A stretch of 64,000 nt of DNA from Prosapia bicincta (GCA_036971475.1 JBAIZL010000066.1:1092501-1156500); one strand, 5' to 3'; positions 43,313 through 51,250 are shown, numbered from the stretch's first letter. Program-made: numbers and translations. Notes: generated by a model not told the origin, from the sequence alone.

Positions 43313-45751
43313 AGCTTTGCAAAACTGTTTTCTTGTATTCACTTATCACTTTCACTATATGTACTTTATATATGTATTACACTATATATATACAAACCTA
43401 TTATTTTATTTTTAAAAAAATAGAGACCATAATGATCAAAATCATTGGTTTGGTGCAAAAGTCATGTTATGGGTTATGTAACTAAAGCAGCCTAGGAGCA
43501 AAATCCTATTGCCAAGGGACTGCTGTGATTCTACTGCAGGGAATATGTTAACTAACTTAGTACATTTTAATTACATTAGTTAAAGAACTATTTAATGGAG
43601 CCCAATAGCAACACTGTTTTTATTTCAAAAATTTTTTCAACACATTTCTGGAAATAAAGTTAATATTAACCATAACTGTTATTAAATAGATTGATTTTTA
43701 GATTTTATTTGAACATAGTTTTAAAATTATGAAAAAGAAATCTATATAGGATTGAAAATACCAATTACATAAGATACGATATTGACATGTTCCATGCACA
43801 GATGTAACTGAAATGAAATAAACGATCTTTAAACTTCAAGAACAACTTTCAAAGTGGGGGTTCGGTGTGAATATTACAAAATGAAATACATGTGTATAAG
43901 CAAAAAGGTAGAGTAGGCAAAGTAGGTAACTGTACAGAGATGTAGTAGATGCGTAAAAATAGGAACGAATAATTTCCATAGAAAAGGAAATATAGAATTT
44001 TATAATCAAAGAAAAAAATTATTAGAACACAGCTTGGGATATGTCGTAAAAAAATTATCTTTAATTTTATAATGATATTTTTATAGCGTTATCACTTATG
44101 GGTATGAAGATTGCCGAAGAATGAAGTATTAAATTTATTAACTTATAATTCCAAATTCTTTTAATATACTAATCTTTTAATTTGCATATTCAAAATTACA
44201 TACAGATTTTGATTGCAGTAGAAAATGATAATAATTAAATAATATTTCTGTAACAGTTATTCTTATTAAAACTAATCAAAATTGATTTATTTTTATTTTT
44301 TATAACAAAAAAGATTTTTGATAAATAAAATACATTTTTATTTAAGTTAAGCTGGATACTTAACAAGCCTGAATCAGACTAAAAACAATAAGAATTTATT
44401 ATAAAAAAATAATTATTATTATAAACATAATCAAAATAGAGTACATTAGAAAAACTGTTCATCTTCAGTGGCCAAATAAGACAAATAATTGAACATCTTA
44501 CCTGCCAGATCATTAACACTCACAAAACAAAAATCTTTACATGATCATAAGGTATGGTAAAAATAATGTTAGGGTGAGGGGATTTAATAAAACATATCCT
44601 TTTTGTTGCCAAATTATTTGAACTGAATTCATTTATTTCTATGAATTAGGCAGCAAGGGTAAAAATACTGTTTGGCTTAGCTTCAACTAAAACCATTAAA
44701 GCATTTATAAAGGGTGAAAGAGACTAGAGGAGCAATAATTATTGCAAACAATTTCAGAGCTCTATACTGACATTTGAAGAATGAAACAAGCTGACCTTGG
44801 TTGATGTGAGGAATTGAGCCTTGAGAAACATTGAATAGAAATGAATCTTCCATTCACATATTATATTTTTATTTTTTGATTTCATCTTCACATGAGCTAC
44901 TAGTTTTTAACTTAAAACACTTGTAAATTGTTACACTTCCCTGTAGTAGCACTTACTTTATACTGTTGAGGACGGCCGTTTCGGGAGATGTGTCCTATTG
45001 TCTACTCAAGACTGTAGCTGATCTCAAGGTTTTTGTAGGTTAGGGTGGGGGTGGGATATTAGGTTGGGGTGTGGGTGTATTTTAGTGAGTATTAGGAGTT
45101 GTTATGTAAAAAAGTAAATGTGAGCTATAATGTAATTGTGTGTTGAGTATGTGTGTAGGGTGTAGTTTGAAATGTTTGTATATTTCATATTGTTTGGTTG
45201 TGTATTGCTGATTATTTCTGTTTTATTGTGAAGAATTTGTAGATTAGATGTTACGTTTGTGTGGTTATGGCTTGTACATAAGAGATGTTCGGCAACGTTT
45301 GATTGGGTGTTTTTGTTTGTTAGTGCTTTAATGTAAAATGTGTTCTTGGCAGCGTGTGTAAAATGACCTTCCTATCAGGCCTATGTAAAACCTGAGGCAC
45401 GAACTGCAAGTTAGTTTGTAAACACCAGCTGAGTTGTATGTTGTCGTTGATTATGTTGTTAGATTTAAATTGTTTGTTGAGAGTATTGTATGTGGAATAG
45501 ACAATAGTAGGATAGTTATTGTTTAAACTGCAACGTTTATTATAAAGTTACAAAACATGTAAACAGGTAGGTTGTCCTAAGTATTTGCACAAATTATTCT
45601 TTTACAAAGCATTTTTTTAGAAACGGAAAAAAATTAAAATTTTTAGGCCACTGGGTGTCAAATGATTGATATTACAACTTACACTGGCATTCAAACGCCG
45701 TGATCGACGTATATTTGTATCTGATTTAGTTTTCTTCATTACTCCATCCAT
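161..45751 (-). CDS. HDAC6: HDAC6-like class IIb histone deacetylase, 5' eight exons (partial)
   Basis: Zn-dependent lysine deacetylase; family members act mainly on tubulin and other cytoplasmic proteins. Eight exons join in frame at GT-AG sites to give about 338 residues. The first 58 are basic and unlike the catalytic fold (RRSRR near residue 15). The deacetylase domain then starts at [17 protein letters not shown]. The tandem catalytic histidines are in RPPGHHA (about residue 200), the first zinc ligands in DWDAHHG (about 236-240) and a further zinc Asp in SAGYDAA (about 330). The usual HHGQGTQ is HHGQATQ here. The spacing and IHRYxxGxFWP motif match class IIb; domain 1 of HDAC6 fits best, HDAC10 is the main alternative. 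The C-terminal EGGY region and any second domain lie outside the window. The frame is open upstream of the chosen ATG within exon 1, but that ATG has A at -3 and G at +4. No lesion is seen in any exon, so the gene looks functional. Confidence 0.85.
777..1097. mobile_element. Palindromic hammerhead-bearing retroelement, copy 1
   Basis: Large inverted repeat whose outer arms begin TTACAATGAAAATATTGG and end with the complement. It is flanked by identical 12-bp direct repeats AAATAATGAGTA at 765-776 and 1098-1109. Arms share sequence with copies at 12944 and 59245. The left arm (minus strand, about 855-903) keeps a hammerhead-like fold with core CTAATGA (one change) and GAAA; the right arm has lost the core. 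Located in HDAC6 intron 7. Confidence 0.75.
855..903 (-). ncRNA. Hammerhead-like motif, mutated core (copy 1 left arm)
   Basis: Stem I ACCCT/AGGGT, core CTAATGA, unpaired T, stem II GATGAC/GTCATC, GAAA, then a decayed helix III segment. This is in the HDAC6 sense strand within intron 7. The core change predicts little or no activity. Confidence 0.45.
1110..3313. other. Intron 7 remainder, no gene seen
   Basis: AT-rich sequence with many in-frame stops on both strands. The only structure seen is a short tandem repeat at about 2270-2370 (roughly 45 bp, 2.5 copies, containing AACTACTATTTAAACTATTA). Nothing else is recognisable. Confidence 0.6.
3314..3506 (-). CDS. HDAC6: HDAC6-like exon 7
   Basis: 193-nt exon, first base completes an Arg codon (DDPR), then 64 codons ending phase 0. 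Acceptor ttttcag is good; the donor (gttttt) is weak. It encodes [20 protein letters not shown], then [21 protein letters not shown] and [19 protein letters not shown] (listed as overlapping short blocks), all diagnostic of class IIb domains. Confidence 0.94.
3590..4210 (-). pseudogene. LINE (RTE/BovB or Jockey-like) reverse transcriptase C-terminal remnant
   Basis: Read on the minus strand, broken frames give [20 protein letters not shown], then [19 protein letters not shown]. This resembles the thumb/post-RT region of LINE ORF2 (usually RMLRCYVFSxLLYGxETW). It is followed by [10 protein letters not shown] and LRLINKKVV and by the degenerate downstream tail. Stops and frameshifts are frequent and no 5' RT core is present. 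The family-level assignment is tentative. Confidence 0.55.
4265..5648 (-). mobile_element. Tigger/pogo-type DNA transposon, decayed
   Basis: On the minus strand broken frames encode a DDE transposase of the Tigger/jerky type: [64 protein letters not shown] and [20 protein letters not shown], then [12 protein letters not shown]. The FDN Asp and the [12 protein letters not shown] block are diagnostic. The right end reads, inward, CAGTAGTACCTCGACCTACG next to a TA, as in pogo-family termini. The N-terminal DNA-binding region is missing, and stops and frameshifts make it non-functional. The left end near 4265 is approximate. It lies in HDAC6 intron 6. Confidence 0.78.
5763..9097. repeat. 134-bp satellite, about 25 copies
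   Basis: Head-to-tail repeat with period 134-135 bp (for example, the CACCATCACACC motif starts at 5896, 6030, 6165 and 6299). Copies differ mainly at three positions: TCTCTTGGAG / CCCATGGAG / TCTCATGTAG; GGCCCTCTATAC / GGTTCTCTATAAC; and CTACTCCCTGC / CTACTTCACTGC. Each unit contains a short hairpin, CTACT...AGTAG or ACTCC...GGAGT depending on the variant. No ORF spans it. It lies in HDAC6 intron 6. Confidence 0.95.
9182..9430. repeat. Foldback repeat, family F (copy 1)
   Basis: Inverted repeat centred near 9300. Arms contain ACTTACTTGGTGATACATTT / AACGTGTCAGCAAGTAAG, flanked by AAGTAATTATTG-type sequence. Related palindromes occur at about 27170-27340, 52745-52990 and 56515-56625. It behaves like a MITE or foldback element. 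No coding capacity. Confidence 0.6.
9694..10807. mobile_element. Pogo-like non-autonomous element containing a minisatellite
   Basis: Ends CAGTAGAGTCTTGAAATTCC (left) and, reading inward from the right, CAGTAGACTCTCAATAATTT. Both abut a TA dinucleotide at 9692-9693 and 10808-10809, as expected for TA target duplication by pogo/Tigger transposons. The interior is almost all 50-bp tandem repeat. Confidence 0.65.
9775..10670 (+). repeat. 50-bp minisatellite, about 18 copies
   Basis: Units alternate between GAGCCGGGCTTCCAAGAAAT and GATCCGGCTTCCAAAAAATG types (50 and 49 bp), making a 99-bp dimer. Because 99 is a multiple of three, long open frames run through it (9810-10364, 10381-10677) with a 33-residue repeat (for example [13 protein letters not shown]). 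These are a by-product of the period and I do not regard them as genes. Confidence 0.92.
11050..11223 (-). CDS. HDAC6: HDAC6-like exon 6 (active site histidines and zinc ligands)
   Basis: 174-nt exon, phase 2 to 2, acceptor ttaag, donor gtagta. It encodes [20 protein letters not shown], then [25 protein letters not shown] and QMFYDDP. It holds the tandem catalytic His pair and the first Asp and His zinc ligands. Conservation is high and there are no stops. The Gly-to-Ala change in HHGQATQ is unusual for the family. Confidence 0.95.
11224..12930. other. Intron 5 proximal part, no gene seen
   Basis: AT-rich intronic sequence with short homopolymers and no recognisable coding segment or repeat. 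Short open frames (for example 12305-12499) show no family resemblance. Confidence 0.6.
13012..13060 (-). ncRNA. Candidate hammerhead ribozyme, HDAC6-intron sense
   Basis: In minus-strand order: stem I ACCCT; core CTGATGA; one unpaired T; stem II GATGAC, loop ATG, GTCATC; core GAAA; self-complementary helix III segment TGTACAT; cleavage-site A; stem I AGGGT. Stem I extends to seven pairs counting one G-U. All invariant hammerhead core positions are present (CUGAUGA, GAAA, U-H). The helix III segment with its flanking A is the 8-nt palindrome ATGTACAT, which would favour pairing between two ribozymes. The extra base between CUGAUGA and stem II departs from the textbook core. It would be transcribed with the HDAC6 pre-mRNA. 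Confidence 0.65.
13168..13213 (+). ncRNA. Hammerhead-like motif, mutated core (copy 2 right arm)
   Basis: Same architecture as the opposite arm, with stem I ATCCT/AGGGT (one G-U), core CTAATGA (invariant G changed to A), stem II GATGAC/GTCATC, GAAA and TGTACAT. The core change predicts loss of catalysis. Confidence 0.5.
13622..13719 (-). CDS. HDAC6: HDAC6-like exon 5
   Basis: 98-nt exon between the 41-bp satellite intron and intron 5. Acceptor tttttgtag, donor gtaagt. It encodes [20 protein letters not shown], then [12 protein letters not shown] with a split Arg codon. This matches the helix preceding the active-site RPPGHH in HDACs (LAAGS, NGMAxxRPPGHH). Confidence 0.92.
13836..20783. repeat. 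41-bp satellite array, block 1 (about 169 copies)
   Basis: Unit of 41 bp built around GTAAGATATATTAGCTACAC and TAGAATATGTTGGAAATGTA. Variants at the GGAAA/GCAAA/GGGAA/GAAAA position and CTAGAA/TTGAA/AAGAA mark higher-order repeats: the ACACAAGAAT variant recurs at about 15491, 16721 and 17990, giving 1.23-1.27 kb periods (30-31 units). It fills HDAC6 intron 4. Confidence 0.97.
20784..21008 (-). mobile_element. Poly(A)-tailed retro-insertion within satellite, copy A
   Basis: Insertion flanked by TAAGAT at 20778-20783 and 21009-21014 (target duplication). On the plus strand it starts with about 45 T, then a hairpin-forming segment (AGGCGAAAAACCT ... AGGTTATCATCGCCT), then AT-rich sequence. Read on the minus strand it is a 5'-truncated transcript with a terminal hairpin and a poly(A) tail, as left by target-primed reverse transcription. 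The source element is not recognised. Confidence 0.7.
21009..24075. repeat. 41-bp satellite array, block 2 (about 75 copies)
   Basis: Continuation of the 41-bp satellite. Its variant order matches block 3 and the end of block 1 with an offset of about 3290 bp (for example the ATTGGAAAAG variant at 20231 and 23523). Confidence 0.95.
24076..24298 (-). mobile_element. Poly(A)-tailed retro-insertion within satellite, copy B
   Basis: Apparently identical to the insertion at 20784 apart from a T-tract two bases shorter, with the same TAAGAT junctions. Offset 3290-3292 bp. It is a copy made by tandem duplication of the host satellite segment, not an independent insertion. Confidence 0.85.
24299..26796. 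repeat. 41-bp satellite array, block 3 (about 61 copies)
   Basis: Final block of the 41-bp satellite, nearly identical in variant order to block 2. It ends abruptly at 26796 in unique AT-rich intron sequence. Confidence 0.95.
26797..27423. repeat. Intron 4 distal end with foldback repeat, family F (copy 2)
   Basis: AT-rich sequence with a palindrome at about 27170-27340 whose arms (ACTTACTTGCTGACATGTTT / AACACGTCAGTAAGTAAG) match the family at 9182 and 52745. No gene seen apart from the exon that follows. Confidence 0.55.
27424..27607 (-). CDS. HDAC6: HDAC6-like exon 4
   Basis: 184-nt exon, first base completes an Arg codon, then 61 codons ending phase 0 at a gtaagt donor. It encodes [20 protein letters not shown], then [15 protein letters not shown], ending [11 protein letters not shown]. 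The E-E-L-x-x-x-H and SxxYDxVYxHP blocks are class IIb signatures. It lies immediately upstream, in transcript sense, of the satellite-filled intron 4. Confidence 0.9.
28320..28640. repeat. PLE terminal palindrome next to (TA)n
   Basis: Inverted repeat: GAAACACATAAAAGCACTTA on the left arm, its complement on the right. Each arm carries a motif like CGATTGACAAAGACCAC with GTGTGGTTGAAATATATC, the decayed hammerhead-like end also seen at 32930. The outer part carries GTCTGTCAGTCTCCTAGTCC, a mark of the PLE ends in this intron. Confidence 0.6.
28753..28811. repeat. (TA)n microsatellite
   Basis: Pure TA tract directly joined to a PLE-terminal sequence (GGTTAGTTTTGGTTGG) at 28812. Confidence 0.95.
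28812..29160 (-). mobile_element. PLE 3'-end fragments, minus orientation
   Basis: Two partial copies of the PLE end (about 28812-29040 and 29082-29155), each with GACTGACAGACTTACCTTGG, separated by a (TATA)/(GATA) microsatellite. They match 32860-33090 in the opposite orientation. Confidence 0.6.
29167..29223. repeat. (TA)n microsatellite
   Basis: Pure TA tract between a PLE fragment and an element carrying AACTAAGTCAAAATACAAAT, which recurs at about 41600. Confidence 0.95.
29224..29378. repeat. Inverted-repeat fragment shared with 41600-41775
   Basis: Contains AAGTCAAAATACAAATATAA, ATTATAATTGAATTTACAAT, AGCTTTTCGTTGGCTAACAG and ATTGCGATATTTATTTTATA, also found around the palindrome at 41600-41775. 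Probably a terminal part of another PLE or foldback family. Confidence 0.5.
29418..30304. mobile_element. Pogo/Tigger-like non-autonomous element (887 bp)
   Basis: Terminal inverted repeats CAGTAAACTTCCGATTATCC and, read inward from the right, CAGTAAACTCCCGATTATCC. TA lies on each side (29416-29417 and 30305-30306), and the element sits within a TA tract. An inner second repeat (CCCCGGATAATCCGC) is also inverted. No transposase was found. The short open frames in it are not convincing. Confidence 0.8.
30341..30378 (+). ncRNA. Decayed hammerhead-like motif of PLE end
   Basis: TTGATGA, A, then a degraded GATCA/TATC stem, GAAA, and a stem I TTGA/TCAA. The first core base is T instead of the invariant C. 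Related motifs occur at about 32010 and 39840. Confidence 0.35.
30453..30612. repeat. PLE terminal palindrome
   Basis: Near-perfect inverted repeat. Arms contain GTCTGACAGTCTCCTATCTA and AAGCTTTAAGCTCTACTAGA around a short (TA) centre. It lies immediately 5' of the reverse-transcriptase remnant, consistent with the inverted terminal repeats of Penelope-like elements. Confidence 0.7.
30613..31411 (+). pseudogene. Penelope-like element reverse transcriptase, C-terminal part
   Basis: Frames across 30617-31411 encode [20 protein letters not shown] (the PLE RT palm motif) and then a damaged catalytic block reading [11 protein letters not shown] where YIDDIFIIW is usual. [16 protein letters not shown] follows, then the thumb region [20 protein letters not shown] and [19 protein letters not shown]. 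The frame switches near 30830-30870. A stop at 31411 separates it from the endonuclease. The lost catalytic aspartates and the frameshift mean it is dead. Confidence 0.88.
31470..31807 (+). pseudogene. PLE GIY-YIG endonuclease domain
   Basis: The segment encodes [20 protein letters not shown], then [14 protein letters not shown] and PTAQHGTSH, ending in a stop after [19 protein letters not shown]. This is the Penelope-type GIY-YIG nuclease with the IYQLQC...QYIG core. Together with the RT just upstream it forms the usual RT-endonuclease order. Confidence 0.85.
31981..32050 (+). ncRNA. Decayed hammerhead-like motif at PLE 3' end
   Basis: TTGATGA, A, stem GATCA/TGATC with TTTT-type loop, GAAA, then TAATTC and AATAG. 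It follows the endonuclease stop by about 200 bp, where PLE terminal repeats and ribozymes are expected. First core base T instead of C. Confidence 0.4.
32152..32199. repeat. (TA)n microsatellite
   Basis: TA tract separating the 3' end of one PLE copy from a 5'-truncated second copy. Confidence 0.95.
32200..33090 (+). mobile_element. Second PLE copy, 5'-truncated, with GIY-YIG and 3' end
   Basis: The copy begins inside the RT/endonuclease linker ([14 protein letters not shown]), then [29 protein letters not shown] and [14 protein letters not shown], closely related to the copy at 31470. It continues into the 3' terminal segment (TGTGATTACAATTATTTTAT; CGATTGACAAAGACCAC/GTGTGGTTGAAA; GTCTGTCAGTCTCCTAGTCC). 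Frameshifts are present. The 5' truncation point coincides with the TA tract. Confidence 0.8.
33113..33375. repeat. (TA)n plus palindrome
   Basis: An A-rich and TA tract leads into a long inverted repeat centred near 33275. Arms contain TCAAAGCTTTTCGCCGATAA and AATAAATTAAAAATATTTC. Part of the same sequence (TAATATAGTTAATAAATTAA and complement) recurs at 28660-28750. Confidence 0.75.
33409..33468. repeat. (TA)n microsatellite
   Basis: TA tract grading into CACATACACG. Preceded by PLE-like GGTTAGTTCTAGTAGAGCTT. Confidence 0.95.
34036..34350. repeat. Foldback element, about 125-145 bp arms
   Basis: Arms contain TTTTTCATGGCCCTTCTACA, GGAGAATTGTTAGTGGCTAT and ATATTTGTAATACTTGGAGA, with complements in the right half, around a centre of about 45 bp. 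MITE-like; no coding capacity. Lies 165 bp from HDAC6 exon 3 on its 3' side. Confidence 0.75.
34515..34645 (-). CDS. HDAC6: HDAC6-like exon 3 (start of deacetylase domain)
   Basis: 131-nt exon, phase 0 to 2, acceptor tttag and donor gttagt. It encodes [17 protein letters not shown] and then [13 protein letters not shown]. This is the conserved N-terminal edge of class II deacetylase domains (Y-D-x-R-M, LWD, HPExPxR). The split Arg codon is completed by exon 4. Confidence 0.88.
35430..36125 (+). mobile_element. PLE 3' fragment with GIY-YIG and hammerhead-like end
   Basis: At about 35690-35825 the plus strand encodes [20 protein letters not shown], then [16 protein letters not shown], a GIY-YIG nuclease core in which Y..IG and R are visible. 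Frames then decay. The 3' end at 36032-36080 has AGACA, CTGATGA, A, a degraded stem II, then AAAA in place of GAAA, AACGTT and TGTCT. It ends with GGATAGACATAAACTA, shared with the palindrome at 58590. Occupies intron 2. Confidence 0.75.
36032..36080 (+). ncRNA. Mutated hammerhead motif at PLE 3' end
   Basis: Stem I AGACA/TGTCT and core CTGATGA are intact, but the GAAA tetrad is AAAA. Stem II (GACC.../GATC) is mispaired. Close relative of 58651-58696. Confidence 0.5.
36700..36804 (-). CDS. HDAC6: HDAC6-like exon 2
   Basis: A 105-nt phase 0/0 exon bounded by a tag acceptor at 36805 and a gtaagt donor at 36699. It encodes 35 residues, [20 protein letters not shown] onward, ending DIYQT. This segment precedes the catalytic domain and has no motif I recognise. 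It is placed in the gene by phase, position and consensus splice sites, so it is less certain than the catalytic exons. Confidence 0.65.
37130..37760 (-). pseudogene. Tc1/mariner-superfamily (IS630-like) transposase remnant
   Basis: Broken minus-strand frames give [11 protein letters not shown], then [12 protein letters not shown], and, upstream in the protein, [20 protein letters not shown] with [14 protein letters not shown]. The DGA(T/P)AHT block is the second catalytic Asp of this superfamily in arthropods. The third catalytic region is missing. Many stops. Confidence 0.6.
37985..39184 (+). mobile_element. Mariner element, complete ends, dead transposase
   Basis: Terminal repeats of about 30 bp (left GATCAAAAAATACGGTGAAT; right, read inward, AATCAAAAAATATGGTGAAT), each bordered by TA (37983-37984, 39185-39186). 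Length 1200 bp fits mariner. Inside, broken frames encode [18 protein letters not shown], then [18 protein letters not shown] (first catalytic Asp), LHHDNVLSQ (second) and [17 protein letters not shown] (third, the D34D-type block). Frameshifts and stops interrupt all blocks. Confidence 0.85.
39735..39990 (+). mobile_element. PLE terminal fragment with (TA)n
   Basis: A TA tract at 39750-39814 flanked by CAGTGTACTGA and TCAGTACACTG inverted sequences, then the PLE end: TTGATAA, A, GATCATTGTGTGATC, GAAATATTTC, AATAG, and GTCTGTCAGTCTCCTATCTA. It is the same 3' end as at 31981-32140. Confidence 0.65.
40077..40122. repeat. (TA)n microsatellite
   Basis: TA tract in intron 1. The following 40123-41530 stretch is AT-rich with no recognisable feature. 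Confidence 0.93.
41533..41775. repeat. (TA)n plus palindrome
   Basis: TA tract to 41597, then inverted repeat with arms AAGAACATAAGTCAAAATAC and its complement, centre near 41675 containing TGTTAGCCAACAAAAAGTTT. Shares ATTGCGATATTTATATATAT with 29365. It lies just 3' of the PLE on the minus strand. Confidence 0.75.
41800..42310 (-). pseudogene. PLE GIY-YIG endonuclease, nearly intact
   Basis: Minus-strand frame from about 42302 encodes [20 protein letters not shown] (complete GIY...YIG core), then [19 protein letters not shown] with the catalytic Arg, [20 protein letters not shown] and [15 protein letters not shown] before a stop near 41868. A stop just upstream (about 42310) separates it from the RT. 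After it, the non-coding tail carries GACAA, T, GGTCA/TGACC, GAAA, AGCGCC, a decayed hammerhead-like arrangement. It is the best preserved endonuclease of the window. Confidence 0.85.
42311..43232 (-). pseudogene. PLE reverse transcriptase, C-terminal half
   Basis: Minus-strand open frame 43028-42558 and flanks: [51 protein letters not shown] with intact YxDD, then [19 protein letters not shown] and [20 protein letters not shown]. These are the palm and thumb motifs of Penelope RT. It is truncated upstream at the TA tract starting at 43233, so the N-terminal fingers are missing. Codon frame is open for 156 residues, suggesting fairly recent decay. Confidence 0.9.
43233..43309. repeat. (TA)n microsatellite
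   Basis: TA tract forming the 5' truncation boundary of the minus-strand PLE. The adjoining TTGTAGCTTTGCAAAACTGT resembles 54328 next to another TA tract. Confidence 0.95.
43310..44960. other. Intron 1 sequence, no gene seen
   Basis: AT-rich with scattered stops in all frames. No terminal repeats, tandem arrays or protein similarity recognised. Confidence 0.6.
44965..45480 (-). mobile_element. PLE 3' fragment with GIY-YIG remnant
   Basis: Minus strand encodes [18 protein letters not shown], then broken frames ([27 protein letters not shown]), the GIY-YIG region and tail of a PLE. The 3' end has GACAAT, a GGGA/TCCC-like stem, then GAAA, CGGCCG, TC: a decayed hammerhead-like end with an 8-nt palindrome ACGGCCGT. 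The same sequence, inverted, is at 47130-47480. Confidence 0.7.
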
Positions 45752-45776
45752 ATTTTCTACTGAAGACACAATAGAT
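45683..45776 (-). CDS. HDAC6: HDAC6-like exon 1 (5' UTR plus start, or internal)
   Basis: Reading on the minus strand, a tttcag acceptor-like site precedes the exon at 45777 and a consensus gtaagt donor follows at 45682. The exon ends in phase 0 after NAS. It encodes [20 protein letters not shown] and a few more residues, with a lysine/arginine-rich character resembling a nuclear localisation signal or the basic N-terminus of HDAC6. The acceptor means at least one further exon (untranslated or coding) should lie upstream, above 45.8 kb, but I could not identify it. Confidence 0.65.
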
Positions 45777-46769
45777 CTGAAATATGCTGTAAATAAAAAG
45801 AATATGTTATTACAATAAATATAATATAAAAACAAAATTAATAAAATTGTCTATTATTGAAATCTAAAAGATATATATAAAACAACTTTTATTTATAAAC
45901 TTCGTCATCAAATACAGTTTAACATGTTCATTGCTGTTGGATGCCAATTGCCATAGCACTTAGTCTATGTGTATGCTGGTGACGCTGAGTGTTGTCACTG
46001 GCTTATTTAAGCGAGCATTAATTTCCTGTCATTTTTTCTTGTTTTATCATCCAGTCAGTGATAATCTATCATGTCATTCAGTATTTTTACAGTTTACATT
46101 TATTACTTTTAGTCTTAATTTTGTGTTATCTCTATTAGTGTGTAAATTTTTAGCTATTATAATAAGTAATAACAAATCTAGTGCAACTTAAACTGTTAAT
46201 CATATTACCGTTAGTAAAACTGACAGAACTGAATTCTGAGACACAGAGTAGCAGTGATTGTTATATTAGAATAAAACTGAATGTGACAATTATATGAGTG
46301 ATGGTGACTGGCAGGATTAATTGCTTAGCTAATGCCTATTTGAGTATAAAAAGTAGGCTGGTGTAAGAGTCTTTGCTTATACTTTACAAATGAAGTATTA
46401 AATTCATTTAAGATGATTCATTAAAATAATAAAATCAATAAAATGATGTCTTTAATGTCAAAATTTGTTATAACTAGTAACTTTTGAGTCTTCAGCAATG
46501 TAACTAAGCAACAAAGCTCCTTATGGGAGATAATATTTCACTTGTATAAATGTCACCATCATTGCCTAAACCATAATTTCCTTTTAATAGTTCTCGAATT
46601 CCACTAGATTCTCCACTAGACATGGGTCACACATAATGCAATATACAAAATACAATGCATAATTTATTTATGCGTTTGTAAACAAATTAGTAAGAAAGAA
46701 ATGTGACCCATATGGCAGCTCACAATTCCTTATCATGACGTTAGCATAAACTTTAAACACTATCAAATA

Positions 46770-46827
<58 letters not shown>

Positions 46828-47040
46828 TGTAACTGCAAATGTGAAAGCAACTCCTAAATCTAAAATGTGAGTAACTAATTCAAATTGTCTTGTAGTATAC
46901 TACTTTTAATTTATTCAGGTGTTCCATCAAAACTAGATACTATATGCTCATGAAACCAAGTGGTGTCATACAATTTTTTTATTACTAGAGGACCAATTTC
47001 AACATAATTTAGCCTCTTTAATGTTTTTTAGAATGTATAT
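45777..47040. other. Upstream flank of HDAC6 exon 1
   Basis: AT-rich region that should hold the promoter or further 5' exons of the gene. A TA tract lies at 46776-46826. No TATA/Inr arrangement or exon could be singled out. Confidence 0.5.
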
Positions 47041-47059
47041 TTGAATGGCACATTAAAAA

Positions 47060-47490
47060 AAAAAAATCAACTTAATAGTTTACCAAATAGTAACCGCTTC
47101 GAATTACATTCTCTTCAGACAGGTTACTCAAACACATTCTACAAAAAAAAAGAAAGTAATTCCAAGTACTGTAAAACCCAAATTAAATATTTGTTGATTC
47201 CATCTACACGTGAGCTACTAGTTATCACAACCGAACAATACGAAATATACAGACACTTCAAACTACACCCTACACACATACTCAATACACAATTACATTA
47301 TAACTCACACCCACTTTTTGAGATCATAACTCCTACCCCAACACCTAACACCCTAACGCCCTTTTTGATATCCCACCCCCACCCTAACACCCTAACCTAC
47401 GTAAACCTTGAGATAAGTTACGGTCCGAGTTGACAGTGGGACACATCTCCCGAAATGGCAGTCCTCAACAAAGTAAGTGCTACTATAGGC
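47060..47490 (+). mobile_element. PLE 3' fragment, inverted relative to 44965-45480
   Basis: Plus-strand frame 47041-47433 contains [20 protein letters not shown] and [19 protein letters not shown], matching the tail of the fragment at 45.0-45.2 kb read on the other strand. The end carries TTGACAG, T, GGGA/TCCC stem, GAAA, TGGCAG, TC and CTC. The open frame is a transposon tail, not a gene. Confidence 0.7.
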
Positions 47491-47582
47491 AAGTTTATAA
47501 ACATTTAAAAGTGTTTAGCTAAATTAAATACTGTTTAAAATTTGCAAAATGTGAAATCCATCCTCAATGTAGTACCTTAGAG

Positions 47583-50292
<2,710 letters not shown>

Positions 50293-50300
50293 CCTTAGAG

Positions 50301-51250
50301 AAAACAGTATGAAGTAAATATTTTTTTGTAGTACTACTATAATATAAAGATACATCAATATATATATCTACTAAGTATCTGGTAAAAATAAGTTAGGCAA
50401 TCAAAAAAATATTAACTCTGAATAACATTATTTCATGAATAACAATAAAATCACCAAATGGTTTACAAGATCTGCATGAAAAGGAAGGTTACACAAGAGC
50501 ATATAGAACACTTCCATATAGTATTTTATAAATTGAATGTTAATTGGGTAATACTTTGACTAAATAGTATTCAACTTCATTTTTTCTACGTTACTAAAAT
50601 ATAAGTTTCAAATAAGAAAGACGATTTCAACTACAGGAAAACATGAATACTATTTACTTATTAATTCACTTGAAAAAACCACTACTTAAAGATGTTTCGA
50701 GCAAACGCATTTCACACTTGCTCAATGTGTTTTTCATTGACCAAGTACAAAAAGAGTCTGCTAAGAACATCATTAAAGTAGCAGTTTTTTTGTCAAATGA
50801 ATTAATTAAATCTAACACACTTTGTTATAATAGATTATTACATACTTAATTAAAATATACATATAAAGCATATGGTTAGGACGAATTTGGTTTAAAATAA
50901 AAAAAGGTAAACTATCTAAACAATTTACTTAACTTTGATTGCCAAATTATAATATTTGTCCCCTAATTTTTTTAAATAAACCTAAACAAAGGTCCACTGC
51001 TACTTGACCAACAATAAACATACCTCACTTTGCAGACAATCTTTTAACAAATAATGTTTTACTTATAATCTATCACAATACTATAAAAATTCACTTCATT
51101 ACTGTATATCTATATTCAAATAAATGTAAACAGTATTTATGGTTCCAGAAAAGTTGCATCACTAAAATAAATATCTTTGACTCAATTATCAACTGTTTTC
51201 TTGATTCTTTGTATACAGTTTTTTGTTATGATGGATTTTGTTTTTAATAA
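50301..51250. repeat. Flank with foldback repeat, family G (copy 1)
   Basis: Mostly unremarkable AT-rich DNA. At about 50657-50815 an inverted repeat has arms AATTCACTTGAAAAAACCAC and TTTTTTTGTCAAATGAATTA, with inner GATGTTTCGAGCAAACGCAT. Related sequences are at 55495, 57005 and 63586. Confidence 0.5.
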
